Source of the DNA: Mycobacterium syngnathidarum
Lineage (GTDB): Bacteria; Actinomycetota; Actinomycetes; Mycobacteriales; Mycobacteriaceae
Assembly: GCF_001942625.1 (NCBI RefSeq)
Contig: NZ_MLCL01000086.1
Coordinates: forward strand, 186,001 to 250,000
Direction: 5' to 3'
Length of the DNA: 64,000 nucleotides
Position numbers and translations under genes: made by a program. The stretch's first letter is position 1. Every line of letters starts with the position of its first letter. A model generated the notes under the pieces. That model had not been told where the DNA came from and ran no database searches. It worked only from the letters and a program-made list of their open reading frames with translations. Positions 46,165-56,313 of this stretch are shown piece by piece.

Positions 46165-46839
46165 ATGCTCCGCGTTGTGTTTTCGTTGATCATGCTCGTG
46201 CTGCCGGCCACCAGCTGTGCCGACAACGGCGACAAGGCTCAGGGGCCGCCGGAAGAAGTGCCCAAGTCGGCCCTCGAGAGGCTGCTGCTCACCACCGGTC
46301 AGGTCAACGCCATGATGACGACCGTTGGGATGGTGGCACATCCGCCGGTCACCGAGATGAGCGACCATCGCAACCTGCTGCCCAATCTGAACTGCCTGGG
46401 CGCGTGGCAGGTGAACGAGTCCGCCATCTACGGCGACCGTTGGACCGCCATGCGCCAGGTGCTGCTACGCGGCCCCGACAGGGACAACTGGGACAACCTG
46501 CTGGTGCAGTCGGTGGTGATCTTCCCTTCGACACAAGAAGCCGCCGGCTTTCTCGATCAGTCGGCCGATCGCTGGTCGAACTGCACCAACCACAATGTGA
46601 ACATCACGCTCAACGGGAGGCCGCTGCCCAGGTGGCGCAGCGGCGATCTGACCGAGACGGATTCGGAACTCATCTTGCCGTTCACCCGTACTGACGGGGA
46701 CCAGACCCGCGCCTGCCAGCGTGCGCTGGCGGTGGCCGCCAACCTTGTGATGGATATACAAGCGTGTAAGCCGGGAGGGTCCTCGGTGACCCAGGCCGCT
46801 GAGGTGGTGGACAAGATCAAGGCCGCGATGGCGCGCTGA
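46165..46839 (+). CDS. Sensor-domain lipoprotein (PknH extracellular-domain type)
   Basis: A 224-residue probable lipoprotein. The signal LRVVFSLIMLVLPATSC ends in a lipobox-like ATSC. The mature part matches the mycobacterial sensor domain also found outside the kinase PknH: LLLTTGQVNAMMTTVGM, LPNLNCLGAWQVNESAIYG, DRWSNCTNHNVNI, and QTRACQRALAVAANLVMDIQAC, with four to five cysteines that form disulfides in the family. ATG 46165 places the signal at the start; ATG 46126, overlapping the previous stop, would add 13 residues. Ligand unknown. Confidence 0.8.
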   Translation: MLRVVFSLIMLVLPATSCADNGDKAQGPPEEVPKSALERLLLTTGQVNAMMTTVGMVAHPPVTEMSDHRNLLPNLNCLGAWQVNESAIYGDRWTAMRQVLLRGPDRDNWDNLLVQSVVIFPSTQEAAGFLDQSADRWSNCTNHNVNITLNGRPLPRWRSGDLTETDSELILPFTRTDGDQTRACQRALAVAANLVMDIQACKPGGSSVTQAAEVVDKIKAAMAR

Positions 46840-46879
46840 CCGGTACCCGCGGCAGTGCGGCGGGTAGTCTGAGGCGCGC

Positions 46880-47107
46880 AGCTGGTTTGTCGGTACCGGG
46901 GTGTTTGCAGTGCCGACATCGAGCGCCGCAGGCTGACTGAGATGCGACGTGAGAGGGAACCCGGTGAGAATCCGGGACTGTCCCGCAGCGGTATGCAGGA
47001 ACGACCGCCGTCATCAGCACTGGCACGCAGGGATCTGCGGCTGGGAAGCGACGGCCAGTAGGTGCACGGTCCACGTGCGTGCCTGTGAGTCCGAAGACCT
47101 GCCAGCC
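46880..47107 (+). promoter_or_regulatory. Cobalamin (AdoCbl) riboswitch upstream of metE
   Basis: The conserved cobalamin riboswitch elements appear in order: GAGAGGGAACCCGGTGAGAA, then the paired GGGACTGTCCCGCAGCGGTA, the GGAAGCGACGGCCAGTAGG region, and the closing CCTGTGAGTCCGAAGACCTG followed by CCAGCC. The 5' part of the outer stem is near GCTGG at about 46880. Vitamin B12 binding should shut off the B12-independent methionine synthase gene downstream. The distance to the start codon is about 140 bases and should include the expression platform. Confidence 0.93.
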
Positions 47108-47246
47108 GTACCGGGCGCGCCGCGCCCGGTGGTTCATCGCCTCGCGGAATGGGCAGTGGCCGAATGCGGTTCACTCGTGGTGGATGGCTGCGTTCGGTTC
47201 GATGTCTCCTGGCGGTGGCCATCCCCGTATGTCGAAGGACGTCGTC

Positions 47247-49520
47247 ATGAGCACAACCGCAGTACCCTTCACCTCCACCATCCTCGGATCGCCCCGGATC
47301 GGACCGAATCGCGAACTCAAACGCGCCGTAGAGAAGTACTGGGCCGGCCGCATCGATCGCGACGAACTCGAATCCGTGGCCGCCGGCCTGCGTCGCGACA
47401 CGTGGGCGTCGCTGGTCGCAGCCGGGCTGGACTCGGTCCCGGTCAACACCTTCTCGTACTACGACCAGATGCTCGACACCGCAGTTCTTGTCGGCGCACT
47501 GCCGCCCAGGGTGGCCGATGTGCCCGACGACTTGGACCGCTATTTTGCCGCGGCGCGAGGCAACGATGACATCGCGCCGCTGGAGATGACCAAGTGGTTC
47601 GACACGAACTACCACTACATCGTGCCGGAGATCGGGCCAGAGGCCACCTTTACCCTCAACCCGGACAAGGTGTTGGGGGAGTTGGAAGAGGCACGTGCAC
47701 AGGGGATTACGGCGCGACCGGTGGTTGTCGGCCCCATCACCTTTCTGACGCTGTCGAAGGCCGTCGACGGTGCGGACGCGCCACTGGCTCGCCTCGATGA
47801 TCTCATCGATGTCTATTCCGAACTGCTGGGATTGCTGGCAGATAGGGGAATCGAGTGGGTCCAGCTCGACGAGCCGGTGTTGGTGACCGACATCGTCGAC
47901 AATGCGGCCGAACTCGCCGAGCGGACCTACAACCGTCTCGGTGGACTGGCCAAGAGACCTTCCGTCTTCGTCGCAACCTACTTCGGTGAGCTGAGCGATG
48001 CGCTGCCCGCGCTGGCGCGCACGCCGGTCGAGGCCATCGGCGTCGATCTGGTTGCGGGAACTGGTGCTGCCCTGGGCGCAGTGCCGGAGCTCGCGGACAA
48101 GCTCCTGGTGGCGGGTGTGGTCGACGGGCGCAACATCTGGCGCACCGACCTGGAGGCCGCTCTGGGCACCTTGTCCGCGCTGCGGGAAGCGGCCGCGGCG
48201 ATCGTCGTTTCTACGTCGTGCTCGACACTGCATGTGCCCTACGCCCTCGATGCCGAGGACGACCTCGACCCGGCGCTGCGCAGCTGGCTGGCCTTCGGTT
48301 TCGAGAAGGTCACTGAAGTGGTGGCGCTGGCACGTGGTCTCAAGGACGGACGCGACGCCATCTCGGCGGAGATCGCTGCGTCCCATGCGGCCATCGAGTC
48401 GCGCAAATCCGATCCGCGACTGAACAACAGCCGAGTCCGGGAACGGATCTCGGCGATCGTCGCCTCGGGCGCCAAGCGTGGATCGGCCGATCACCGTCGC
48501 GCTGCACAGCAGGACCGGCTGAAGCTGCCTGCTCTGCCCACCACCACGATCGGGTCATACCCGCAAACCTCGGCCATTCGCATCGCCCGTGCCGACCTCA
48601 GGTCGGGCAAGATCGCCGCCGCGGAGTACGAGCGCAGGATGAAGGCCGAGATCGCCGAGGTGATCAAGCTGCAGGAGCAGCTGGGCCTGGACGTGCTGGT
48701 GCACGGTGAACCCGAGCGCAACGACATGGTGCAGTACTTCGCCGAGCAGCTCGACGGGTTCTTCGCCACACAGAACGGCTGGGTGCAGTCCTATGGCAGC
48801 CGCTGCGTGCGACCGCCGATCCTCTACGGGGACGTGACGCGGCCGAAGCCGATGACGGTGGAGTGGATCATGTACGCGCAGTCACTCACGGACAAGCCCG
48901 TCAAGGGCATGCTCACCGGTCCTGTCACCATCCTGGCCTGGTCGTTCGTCCGCGATGATCAGCCGTTGGCGGATACGGCTGCGCAGGTGGCCCTGGCGAT
49001 TCGGGACGAGACCGTCGATCTGCAGTCTGCCGGCATCGCGATCATCCAGGTCGACGAGCCGGCTCTGCGCGAGCTGCTGCCGTTGCGCTCGAAAGACAAA
49101 GCGGCATACCTGAACTGGGCGGTGGACGCGTTCCGGTTGTCCACCTCCGGAGTGGAGGATTCGACGCAGATCCACACCCATCTCTGTTATTCGGAGTTCG
49201 GCGAGGTGATCGGCGCGATCGCGGATCTCGATGCCGACGTCACCTCGATCGAAGCGGCTAGGTCGCACATGGAAGTGCTCGGCGATCTGAACGCTGTGGG
49301 GTTCTCCAACAGCGTCGGCCCGGGTGTGTACGACATCCACTCGCCGAGGGTCCCCGGAGTCGAGGAGATCGCCACATCGTTGCGGGAGGCACTCGATGCG
49401 GTTCCGGCCGAACGACTCTGGGTCAACCCGGATTGCGGCTTGAAGACCCGTACCACCGACGAGGTGACCGAGTCGCTCAAGCACCTGGTCGCCGCGGCCG
49501 CCGAGGTTCGCGGGCGATAG
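47247..49520 (+). CDS. metE: Cobalamin-independent methionine synthase
   Basis: A 757-residue cytoplasmic enzyme that transfers the methyl group of 5-methyltetrahydrofolate polyglutamate to homocysteine. It shows both halves of MetE: the N-terminal [21 protein letters not shown] with substrate-binding segments such as [15 protein letters not shown], and the catalytic C-terminal barrel with [36 protein letters not shown] (zinc ligands His and Cys) and [11 protein letters not shown] (zinc ligand Cys730). ATG 47247 has GAAGGAC 7 bases upstream; ATG 47229 is possible. It is controlled by the upstream cobalamin riboswitch and is convergent with a GntR gene only 3 bases away. Confidence 0.97.
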   Translation: MSTTAVPFTSTILGSPRIGPNRELKRAVEKYWAGRIDRDELESVAAGLRRDTWASLVAAGLDSVPVNTFSYYDQMLDTAVLVGALPPRVADVPDDLDRYFAAARGNDDIAPLEMTKWFDTNYHYIVPEIGPEATFTLNPDKVLGELEEARAQGITARPVVVGPITFLTLSKAVDGADAPLARLDDLIDVYSELLGLLADRGIEWVQLDEPVLVTDIVDNAAELAERTYNRLGGLAKRPSVFVATYFGELSDALPALARTPVEAIGVDLVAGTGAALGAVPELADKLLVAGVVDGRNIWRTDLEAALGTLSALREAAAAIVVSTSCSTLHVPYALDAEDDLDPALRSWLAFGFEKVTEVVALARGLKDGRDAISAEIAASHAAIESRKSDPRLNNSRVRERISAIVASGAKRGSADHRRAAQQDRLKLPALPTTTIGSYPQTSAIRIARADLRSGKIAAAEYERRMKAEIAEVIKLQEQLGLDVLVHGEPERNDMVQYFAEQLDGFFATQNGWVQSYGSRCVRPPILYGDVTRPKPMTVEWIMYAQSLTDKPVKGMLTGPVTILAWSFVRDDQPLADTAAQVALAIRDETVDLQSAGIAIIQVDEPALRELLPLRSKDKAAYLNWAVDAFRLSTSGVEDSTQIHTHLCYSEFGEVIGAIADLDADVTSIEAARSHMEVLGDLNAVGFSNSVGPGVYDIHSPRVPGVEEIATSLREALDAVPAERLWVNPDCGLKTRTTDEVTESLKHLVAAAAEVRGR

Positions 49521-49523
49521 CGG

Positions 49524-50180
49524 TCAGCTCGTGGCGGCCTGAGCATCCAGCCAGGCCGCCAACGAGCGCCCGGCCTCCAGGACGTGGCGTTCGGCGATGG
49601 CCCGGGCAGCCTCGGCGTTCTTGGCCTCCAAGGCATCCAGCAGCTCCTCATGTTCGTCGAGCGAGTGCTCCTCATGCTCGGGAAACACGGTCAGGAAGTT
49701 GGACGGCACCACCCGCGCGGCCTGCCTGATCTGGGTCAGCAACCGGGGGGAGTGCGCGGCCCGGTGGATCTCCTGATGGAACAGCCAGTTGGCCTCGCCG
49801 ATGCTGTCCTCGCCTGACCGCTGCGCGACATCGGCTGCGAGTTCGCGCAACCGGCCGAGTTCGTCGGCGGTGATCCGCTCGGCAGCCCAGGCGGCGGCCT
49901 GGCCGGTGAGGACGCCGAGGATGGTGAAGCTGTCGGTGACGTCGTCCGAGTTGACGCCGATGACGGTGATCCCGCTGCGGGGAGCGACCCGCACCAGCCC
50001 TTCGAACGAGAGTTCCAGGAGAGCTTCGCGGACCGGTGTGCGACTGGTCGCGAACTCTTCGGTGATGGCGTCCAGGTCGATGCGGCTTCCCGGGGCCAAA
50101 GTGCCGGTGATGATGCGGTCGCGCAGTTCGCGCGCCGCGCGTTCGCGCACGGTGCCCGCGATGTCCAACGGCGACGTCAT
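49524..50180 (-). CDS. GntR-family regulator (FadR/FCD subfamily)
   Basis: A 218-residue regulator. The winged HTH is in residues 10-75 (LRDRIITGTLAPGSRIDLDA, ATSRTPVREALLELSFEGLV). The C-terminal FCD domain has the acidic and histidine residues that bind a metal or a small acid (LFHQEIHRAAHSPRL, HEELLDALEAKNAEAARAIA with RHV). It diverges from the monooxygenase operon, and a palindrome lies in the 68-base gap, so it is probably the repressor of that operon. The effector is likely a substrate or acid intermediate of the pathway; that is inference. Confidence 0.9.
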   Translation of the reverse strand: MTSPLDIAGTVRERAARELRDRIITGTLAPGSRIDLDAITEEFATSRTPVREALLELSFEGLVRVAPRSGITVIGVNSDDVTDSFTILGVLTGQAAAWAAERITADELGRLRELAADVAQRSGEDSIGEANWLFHQEIHRAAHSPRLLTQIRQAARVVPSNFLTVFPEHEEHSLDEHEELLDALEAKNAEAARAIAERHVLEAGRSLAAWLDAQAATS

Positions 50181-50214
50181 CCGTGCAGCGTACCTGTATG
50201 ACGTACGGTATCCT

Positions 50215-50231
50215 TGATATCTAATATATCA
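50215..50231. promoter_or_regulatory. Probable GntR operator
   Basis: TGATATCTAATATATCA is a perfect 6-base dyad (TGATAT / ATATCA) around CTAAT. It lies in the AT-rich gap between the divergent GntR and monooxygenase genes, 17 bases before the monooxygenase ATG, where a repressor would block transcription of both. Confidence 0.65.
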
Positions 50232-50248
50232 GATGTTAGATTCCAATC

Positions 50249-51607
50249 ATGCGTACCGATCAGATGTCTCTCGTGGCGTTCATGCAGGCAGGAAGCACTT
50301 CGGTGTACGCCGGCTCGTGGCGCCACCCCGCGACCGAACACAGCTACCTCGACGCGTCGTACTACGCGAAGATCGGCCGCCAGCTCGAGGAGGGTTGCTT
50401 CGACCTGATGTTCTTCGATGACCGGCTGGCCATGCCTGGGATCTACGGGGGTTCGGTGGCGGAGGCCGTGCGTTACGGGGCCCGCCCGGTCAAGCTCGAC
50501 CTGAGCGTCATCCTCGGAGTGCTGGCGCAGACCACCTCGCACATCGGCCTCGGCGCCACGTACTCGACCACCTACTACGCGCCGTTCCATGTGGCCCGAA
50601 CCTTCGCGACCCTGGATCACCTTTCCCGCGGCCGCGCGGCCTGGAACGTGGTCACTTCGGTCAACGACAGCGAGGCGCAGAATTTCGGCCTGGACACCCA
50701 CCTTGGACATGACGAGCGCTACAACCGCGCCGATGAGTTTCTCGACGTGGTCGCCGGCCTCTGGGACACCTGGGAGGACGACGCGATTCAGCACAATCGA
50801 GCTTCCGGGCAGTACGCCGACCCCAGCAAGGTTCATGAGCTCGGCCATGTCGGTCAATACTTCTCGTCGCGTGGCCCGCTGACCGTGCCGCGCACGCCGC
50901 AGGGCCGACCCGTCATTCTCCAGGCCGGATCGTCGGGGCGTGGCCGTGAATTCGCCTCGCGTTGGGCTGATCTCATCTTCACCGGTGATCCCGGCATCGA
51001 TGTGGCACGGTCGCACTATCTGGATCAGAAGGCGCGCATCGCCGATGCCGGCCGCGATCCGGCTTCGGTGCGGATCTGCCCGATGGCCTATGCCGTGGTG
51101 GGGGAGAGCGAGTCTCATGCCAAAGAACGCGAAGACATGTTCCTCAACGATCTGGTGGACCCGATGGCCTCCCTGACCCTGCTCTCGGAGCTGATGAACT
51201 ACGACTTCGCTCAGCACGACCTCGACGATCCGGTCACCGATGAGCTCATCGCCTCGGTTTCGGGAATCCGGGGACTGGTGCAGAACCTGCGCAGCCATAT
51301 CGGTGGGGACACGGTGACAGTGCGCGACCTGGCGGGGCACCGTGCCACTCTGCTGCAAGGCCCCCGCTTCGTCGGTACCGGCAGGCAGGTGGCCGACCAG
51401 ATGGAGGAGTGGTTCACCAGCGGTGCCTGTGACGGATTTGTCATGGCTGCAACGCATTCCCCGGGGGCCTACGAGGACTTCGTGCGGATGGTGGTGCCTG
51501 AGTTGCAGCACCGTGGTTTGTTCCGTACCTCCTACACCGGAACCACTTTGCGCGATCATCTCGGGCTGGACCGCCCGGCTCCCAGCTTCGCCAGTTCGGC
51601 CTCGTAG
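50249..51607 (+). CDS. FMN-dependent monooxygenase, NtaA/SnaA/DszA family
   Basis: A 452-residue bacterial luciferase-like TIM barrel that uses reduced FMN supplied by a separate reductase. The family pattern is clear: SYYAKIGRQLEEGCFDLMFF near the N-terminus, QTTSHIGLGATYSTTYYAPF, and ATLDHLSRGRAAWNVVTSVN, followed by GLDTHLGHDERYNRADEFL. Relatives oxidise nitrilotriacetate, dibenzothiophene sulfone, pristinamycin IIB and similar molecules, so a C-N or C-S bond is the likely target. No clear ribosome binding site precedes ATG 50249. It is first of three genes under GntR control. Confidence 0.88.
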   Translation: MRTDQMSLVAFMQAGSTSVYAGSWRHPATEHSYLDASYYAKIGRQLEEGCFDLMFFDDRLAMPGIYGGSVAEAVRYGARPVKLDLSVILGVLAQTTSHIGLGATYSTTYYAPFHVARTFATLDHLSRGRAAWNVVTSVNDSEAQNFGLDTHLGHDERYNRADEFLDVVAGLWDTWEDDAIQHNRASGQYADPSKVHELGHVGQYFSSRGPLTVPRTPQGRPVILQAGSSGRGREFASRWADLIFTGDPGIDVARSHYLDQKARIADAGRDPASVRICPMAYAVVGESESHAKEREDMFLNDLVDPMASLTLLSELMNYDFAQHDLDDPVTDELIASVSGIRGLVQNLRSHIGGDTVTVRDLAGHRATLLQGPRFVGTGRQVADQMEEWFTSGACDGFVMAATHSPGAYEDFVRMVVPELQHRGLFRTSYTGTTLRDHLGLDRPAPSFASSAS

Positions 51608-52801
51608 ATGGTCGGCATGCTCAGCGGCATCCGGGTGCTCGACCTGGCCACGCTGGCCGCAGCGCCCTTGGCCGCCACCTATCTCGGTGAGTTCGGCGCC
51701 GACGTCATCAAGGTCGAGCAGCCTGGTCAGGGGGATCCGATCCGAACCTGGGGCAACCAGCGCGACGGCGTCGGGCTGATGTGGAAGTCGGTGTCCCGCA
51801 ACAAGAAATCCGTCACTGCGAACCTGCGGGTGGCCGAAGGGCAGGACCTGGTTCGGCGGCTGGTCGAGAAGTCGGATGTCGTCATCGTCAACACCCGGCC
51901 GCAGACGCTGGCCAAATGGGGCTTGGACTACGAGTCGTTGCGGGCCCTCAACGACCGCATCGTGATGCTGCACATCACCGGTTACGGGCTGACCGGACCC
52001 AAGAGTGCGCGGCCAGGGTTCGGGACGCTGGGTGAGGCGATGAGCGGGTTCGCCCACGTGACAGGCGATGCGGAGGGGCCGCCGACGCTGCCACCGTTCA
52101 TGCTGGCCGATGGGGTGGCCTCGCTCAACGCCGCCTATGCCGTGATGATGGCGCTCTATCACCGCGACGTGCACGGGGCCGGCGGGCAGTTGATCGACAT
52201 CAATCTGATCGACCCGTTGGCGCGATTACTGGAACAGAACCTGCTGGGGTATGACCAGCTGGGTATCGTTGCGCGCCGGGCCGGCAATCGCTGGGACATC
52301 TCAGCTCCCCGCAACACCTATCAAACCTCCGACGGACGCTGGCTGGCGATGTCCGGCAGCTCACCGGCGTTGGCGCTGAGGGTGTTTCGGGCCATTGGAC
52401 GCGACGATCTGGTGTCCGATGCCGATTTCTCCGATCCGCAACGCCGGCTGGCGCGTGCGGCCGAGGTCGATGCGGTGGTGGCGGAATGGGTTGCCGCGCA
52501 CACCTTGTCGGAGGCGATGGCGGTGCTCGATGCCGCCGAGGTGGCCGCGGCACCTGTCTACGACATCACTCAACTGGTGGACGACGAACAACTGCGCCAC
52601 CGCGAAGTGTTCGTCTCGGTGTCCGACAGCGAGCTCGGCGCGATGACGGTGCAGGCACCGGTCCCGCGGTTCTCGGGCGACGCCGGGAAGGTGGACTCGC
52701 TGGGCCCCCGCCTCGGTGAACACAACGCCGAGGTCTACCACCAGCTGCTTGGCCTCACAGCTGAGGAAATCGATGATCTGCGCGCCAGTGGCGTGCTGTA
52801 A
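51608..52801 (+). CDS. Class III CoA transferase (CaiB/BaiF family)
   Basis: A 397-residue formyl-CoA-transferase type enzyme that moves CoA between carboxylic acids. Seen are IRVLDLATLAAAPLAATYLGE, FGADVIKVEQPGQGDPIR, the KKSVTANLR segment with GQDLVRRLVEKSDVVIVN, RPGFGTLGEAMSGF and the C-terminal QAPVPRFSGDAG. The catalytic Asp expected near residue 170 would be in LIDINLIDPL. Its ATG follows directly on the stop of the monooxygenase, so the genes are translationally linked. It should activate an acid produced by that enzyme so that the CitE-like lyase can cleave it. Confidence 0.88.
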   Translation: MVGMLSGIRVLDLATLAAAPLAATYLGEFGADVIKVEQPGQGDPIRTWGNQRDGVGLMWKSVSRNKKSVTANLRVAEGQDLVRRLVEKSDVVIVNTRPQTLAKWGLDYESLRALNDRIVMLHITGYGLTGPKSARPGFGTLGEAMSGFAHVTGDAEGPPTLPPFMLADGVASLNAAYAVMMALYHRDVHGAGGQLIDINLIDPLARLLEQNLLGYDQLGIVARRAGNRWDISAPRNTYQTSDGRWLAMSGSSPALALRVFRAIGRDDLVSDADFSDPQRRLARAAEVDAVVAEWVAAHTLSEAMAVLDAAEVAAAPVYDITQLVDDEQLRHREVFVSVSDSELGAMTVQAPVPRFSGDAGKVDSLGPRLGEHNAEVYHQLLGLTAEEIDDLRASGVL

Positions 52802-52831
52802 CACTCAGTGATGCAAAGGAATACAAATACG

Positions 52832-53740
52832 ATGACAAACCTCGTTCGCCGCTCTGAGCTCGCCCTCCCCGCCTGCAACGACCACATGTTCGTCAAGGGA
52901 GTCACCTGCGGTGCTGACCTGGTGTTCCTCGACCTCGAGGACGCCACCCCGGTAGGGCTCAAGGTGGAATCCCGTGCCAAGGCCATTCGGGCGCTGACCG
53001 AACTCGACTGGGGACGGACTGCGCGGGCAGTCCGGATCAACGGTCTCGACACGCCGTGGTGCCACGACGACATCATCGACGTCGTCACCCACGCTGGTTC
53101 CCGACTCGACACCGTCGTGATCCCCAAAGCGCGCACCGCCAAAGATGTCTGGTGGGTCGACGTGCTGCTTACCCAGCTGGAAGAAAAACTCGGACTCGAC
53201 CGCAAGATTCGGCTGGAGGTGCTGATCGAGGAGGTCGAGGGGCTGGCCAACGCCGAGGAGATCGTGCGGGCAAGTCCGCGCTTGGACGCGGTGATCTTCG
53301 GCGTCGGAGACTTCTCGTTGTCCCAGGGGGCGCGGGTGGACACCAACTTCGTGCCGATGGGTGAGTATCCGGGTGACTTCTGGGCATACGCCCGCAACAA
53401 GATCATGGTCGCGGCGCGGATCGCCGGCATCGACGCCATCGACTCGCCCTACCCGGACTACGCGGATGTCGCGGGCTACGAGGCAGAAGCGCGCCGATCA
53501 TCGCTGTACGGGTATACCGGCAAATGGGCCATCCATCCCAGTCAGGTCCCGATTGCCAATGAGGTCTTCGCGCCTACCGCCGAGGAGATCGCGCTTGCAC
53601 AACGCAACGTCGCGGCGTACCGGGAGGCCGAGGCGGCGGGCCGCGGCGCTGTCGGCGTCGAGGGGGTACTCGTCGACGCCGCACACGTGAAGAAAGCCGA
53701 AGAGGTGTTGGCGCGGGCCGCGCTGATCGGTGTCGGCTAA
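52832..53740 (+). CDS. CitE-like (HpcH/HpaI family) acyl-CoA lyase
   Basis: A 302-residue TIM-barrel lyase, different from the Rv2498c-type protein at 37116-37922. It shows RSELALPACNDHMFVKGV, DLVFLDLEDATPVGLK (metal site), RAVRINGLDTPW, VLIEEVEGLANAEEI (catalytic Glu), FGVGDFSLSQG, and the long C-terminal part with GYTGKWAIHPSQVPIANEVF. The latter is typical of malyl-CoA/citramalyl-CoA lyases. ATG 52832 was chosen because AAAGGA lies 11 bases upstream; GTG 52808 and ATG 52811 are alternatives. Third gene of the monooxygenase operon; it likely splits a hydroxyacyl-CoA. Confidence 0.88.
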   Translation: MTNLVRRSELALPACNDHMFVKGVTCGADLVFLDLEDATPVGLKVESRAKAIRALTELDWGRTARAVRINGLDTPWCHDDIIDVVTHAGSRLDTVVIPKARTAKDVWWVDVLLTQLEEKLGLDRKIRLEVLIEEVEGLANAEEIVRASPRLDAVIFGVGDFSLSQGARVDTNFVPMGEYPGDFWAYARNKIMVAARIAGIDAIDSPYPDYADVAGYEAEARRSSLYGYTGKWAIHPSQVPIANEVFAPTAEEIALAQRNVAAYREAEAAGRGAVGVEGVLVDAAHVKKAEEVLARAALIGVG

Positions 53741-53761
53741 GGCGGCTGTGGTTCCTGGGCG

Positions 53762-54571
53762 TCAGCCGAAGTCGACGACGTTGGTCGGTGCGCGGAAACG
53801 TTGTAGCGAAGGCGACCGATACACGAGTGCGGCTACACGCGACAAGACCCGGCCCCTGCCCGTCGGCATGTCAAGTTCGTGCACCGCGAGAACCCCTGGA
53901 ATAGCGCGCAACTCGTCGTAGCGGTCGGCAGTGAACGAAAACGGCATCGGCGGTGCGGTGTAGTGCCTGCTGAGCCGGATGCCGCGGCGTTGCGAGTACC
54001 AGCTCAGAATGCGCGGGACGCTGTCGAAGATCAGCTGCCCGCCGGGGAACCTGGCGGCGCAGGCGGCAATGAGGTCCAACACCGCGTCGTGCTCCAGATA
54101 CTGAAACAGACCCTCGGCGGTGATCAGCACACCGTTGGTGGCATCTACCTCATCCATCCACGAGTGATCCAGTGCCGACTGCGCCAGGTGGCGCAGTCGG
54201 CCCGAGGTCGGAAGCAACTGCTCGCGAATCTGTACGACAGGCTCCAGATCAACTGAAAGCCAGTTGATCTCGCCGTTGTCAAGGCGCCAGAAGCTGGTCT
54301 GCAATCCCTCGGCCAGGGCGACCACGCTGGCCCGCGGCTGCATCTGCAGATAGCGGCCGGTGGCATTGTCGAACGCGACGGCCCGCAGGGCGGTGGCCTG
54401 GTGGGTCCGGCCGAAACGGCGGTAGTCGTAGCCGAGGCTGTCGCGCAACGTGACCGCCAGCGGGTCCTCGATGATTCCGTCGGGCCGGGCCGCCTCGGTG
54501 GCTCTCTGGTGCAGAGTCAACAGCGCGGTTTCGGATATCGCGGTCAGATGACGGGCGTCGACGACTGGCAT
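53762..54571 (-). CDS. Class I SAM-dependent methyltransferase (LCMT/Omt-like)
   Basis: A 269-residue methyltransferase of the leucine carboxyl methyltransferase-related family common in mycobacteria. Seen are [56 protein letters not shown] (SAM-binding), [18 protein letters not shown], and [20 protein letters not shown]. The acceptor is unknown. It is convergent with the citE-like gene (21 bases apart) and diverges from the isonitrile operon, whose promoter should lie in the 190-base gap 54572-54761. Confidence 0.85.
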   Translation of the reverse strand: MPVVDARHLTAISETALLTLHQRATEAARPDGIIEDPLAVTLRDSLGYDYRRFGRTHQATALRAVAFDNATGRYLQMQPRASVVALAEGLQTSFWRLDNGEINWLSVDLEPVVQIREQLLPTSGRLRHLAQSALDHSWMDEVDATNGVLITAEGLFQYLEHDAVLDLIAACAARFPGGQLIFDSVPRILSWYSQRRGIRLSRHYTAPPMPFSFTADRYDELRAIPGVLAVHELDMPTGRGRVLSRVAALVYRSPSLQRFRAPTNVVDFG

Positions 54572-54761
54572 GGCACGACCGTACCTGTCAGCCGATTCCC
54601 GCCGCACCCGCACGCCGGCACCGAGAGTCGTTGCCCCGGTTCAGGCATCACCTTGGCCACACCGGGAACTTTCTGGCGACCGTGACCGACCAGCACTAAG
54701 ACAGGGCGACGTATGCCCGTCCGCGCGGTGCCCGTCGATGCTCATGCGAGGAGGTGATGAC

Positions 54762-56234
54762 GTGACCGTCCCGTACTGGCTGGCGGTACCCCCAGAGGTA
54801 CATTCTGCGCAGCTGAGCACGGGGCCGGGGCCTGGATCTCTTCTTGCCGCAGCCGCTCAGTGGGAAGCGCTGAGTATTCAATACAGTTCGGTGGCAGCCG
54901 AACTCACACAGATCCTGACTGACGTGCAGGCAAGCAGCTGGGAAGGGCCCAGCGCAGCACAGTACGTGGCTGCCCATGGCCCCTACCTGGCTTGGCTGGA
55001 AAAGGCGTCAGCCGACAGTGCCGTCACAGCCGCACAGCACGAGACCGTCGCAGCCGCATATGTCAGTGCTCTGGCGAGCATGCCCACCCTGGTCGAACTC
55101 GCCGCCAACCACGTCACTCACGGTGTGCTCGTGGCCACCAACTTCTTCGGTGTCAACACCATACCGATCGCGCTCAACGAAGCCGACTACGTGCGGATGT
55201 GGCTGCAAGCCGCCGAGGTGATGATGGCCTACCAGGGGGCCGCGGTGAGTGCCTCCGCGGCGACGCCGACGCCACAGCCGGCGCCCTCGATCCTGGCGCC
55301 GGGAGGCGAAGGGCAAAGCGGGCAACAGAACACGTCGAGCTCAACCCCGGGCAGTCAACCACCCAGCGATATCTGGCGGCTGATCTCCGACCTCATATCG
55401 GGTGCCGGCAATCCAGCACAACTCCTCGAGACGTTTCAACAGCTGTTCGGGCAACTGGGGTTCAACCCGGCGGAGGCCGCCATACTCGCCGCCATCGCGC
55501 TGGTGCTGTACGACATGCTCTGGTACCCGTACTACGCCTCGTATTCGCTGCTCCTGTTGCCATTCTTGGCGCCTGCGCTCAGTGCCCTCAGCGCGCTGAG
55601 CGCATTGGCGCTCCTGCAGCCCAAGGGGCCACCGTCGGGTATGGCAGCCGTTCCCGTCCAGGTCGACACCGACCACCGCGTCGCCTCGACTTTCGGCACC
55701 GGCACGGCATTGGGCCCGTCGGGAGTATCCAGCCCGGTGTCACAGGCCGGGGGTTTGGGCTCTGGCACGCCCGCGGGCAGTAGTGCAACGAGCTCGGCTT
55801 CCTCACCGTCGGCCGGCTACGCCGTCCCCGGTCTGGATCCGCCCGCGGTGGCATCGGGACCGAGATCGGACGCGAAAACCCCTGATGGCATGGCAGATAT
55901 CCTCGGCACCGTTGCCGCGGCAAGAGCGGCTGTTGTCGCTCGCAACCGTCGAAGAAAGACGGGCCGCAGACCAGACCATGCCCGAAGCTACCGGTACGAG
56001 TTTCTGGTCTCTACCGACGGCGCGGACGCCACCATCGACGACGCGGACCTGAATCGATCCCCGTCGCCGAGCGACACGGGGGCCACCACCATCCTTGGTT
56101 TCTCCGGGGCTGCGCCGGTCGCCACGAGTGCGTCTGCCGCTGGAATGGTCCGGCATGGGCGTGCCGGTGCCGGGGAATCAGTCCCGATGCTTCCCGGTAC
56201 CTGGATGTGCGATTCAGATGAGCGACGTGGATAG
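54762..56234 (+). CDS. PPE family protein of the isonitrile lipopeptide operon (PPE1/Rv0096-like)
   Basis: A 490-residue PPE protein. The PPE domain begins [20 protein letters not shown] and contains SSWEGPSA and [16 protein letters not shown] hydrophobic segment (about residues 240-285) and a long Gly/Ser/Pro tail follow, ending [17 protein letters not shown]. The GTG was chosen because AGGAGG lies 7-8 bases upstream. In M. tuberculosis the PPE1 gene (Rv0096) has the same place before Rv0097-Rv0101. It may export or dock the lipopeptide or its metal complex. It is close in sequence to the PPE at 19974-21500, but lacks that protein's His/Asp insert. Confidence 0.9.
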   Translation: MTVPYWLAVPPEVHSAQLSTGPGPGSLLAAAAQWEALSIQYSSVAAELTQILTDVQASSWEGPSAAQYVAAHGPYLAWLEKASADSAVTAAQHETVAAAYVSALASMPTLVELAANHVTHGVLVATNFFGVNTIPIALNEADYVRMWLQAAEVMMAYQGAAVSASAATPTPQPAPSILAPGGEGQSGQQNTSSSTPGSQPPSDIWRLISDLISGAGNPAQLLETFQQLFGQLGFNPAEAAILAAIALVLYDMLWYPYYASYSLLLLPFLAPALSALSALSALALLQPKGPPSGMAAVPVQVDTDHRVASTFGTGTALGPSGVSSPVSQAGGLGSGTPAGSSATSSASSPSAGYAVPGLDPPAVASGPRSDAKTPDGMADILGTVAAARAAVVARNRRRKTGRRPDHARSYRYEFLVSTDGADATIDDADLNRSPSPSDTGATTILGFSGAAPVATSASAAGMVRHGRAGAGESVPMLPGTWMCDSDERRG

Positions 56235-56313
56235 CGGGAACTTTCAACCAATTTGAATCGACCAATGCTTCAGTCGCACAACGGCGCAGCGCAGTGCCGC
56301 ACGAGGAGAGGTC

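Noticed and set aside
54572..54761. N-terminal extension of the PPE protein in the upstream open frame (from 54570)
   Set aside because: The extra residues are Arg/Pro-rich and would precede the PPE motif; GTG 54762 has an excellent ribosome binding site and gives the normal PPE start.
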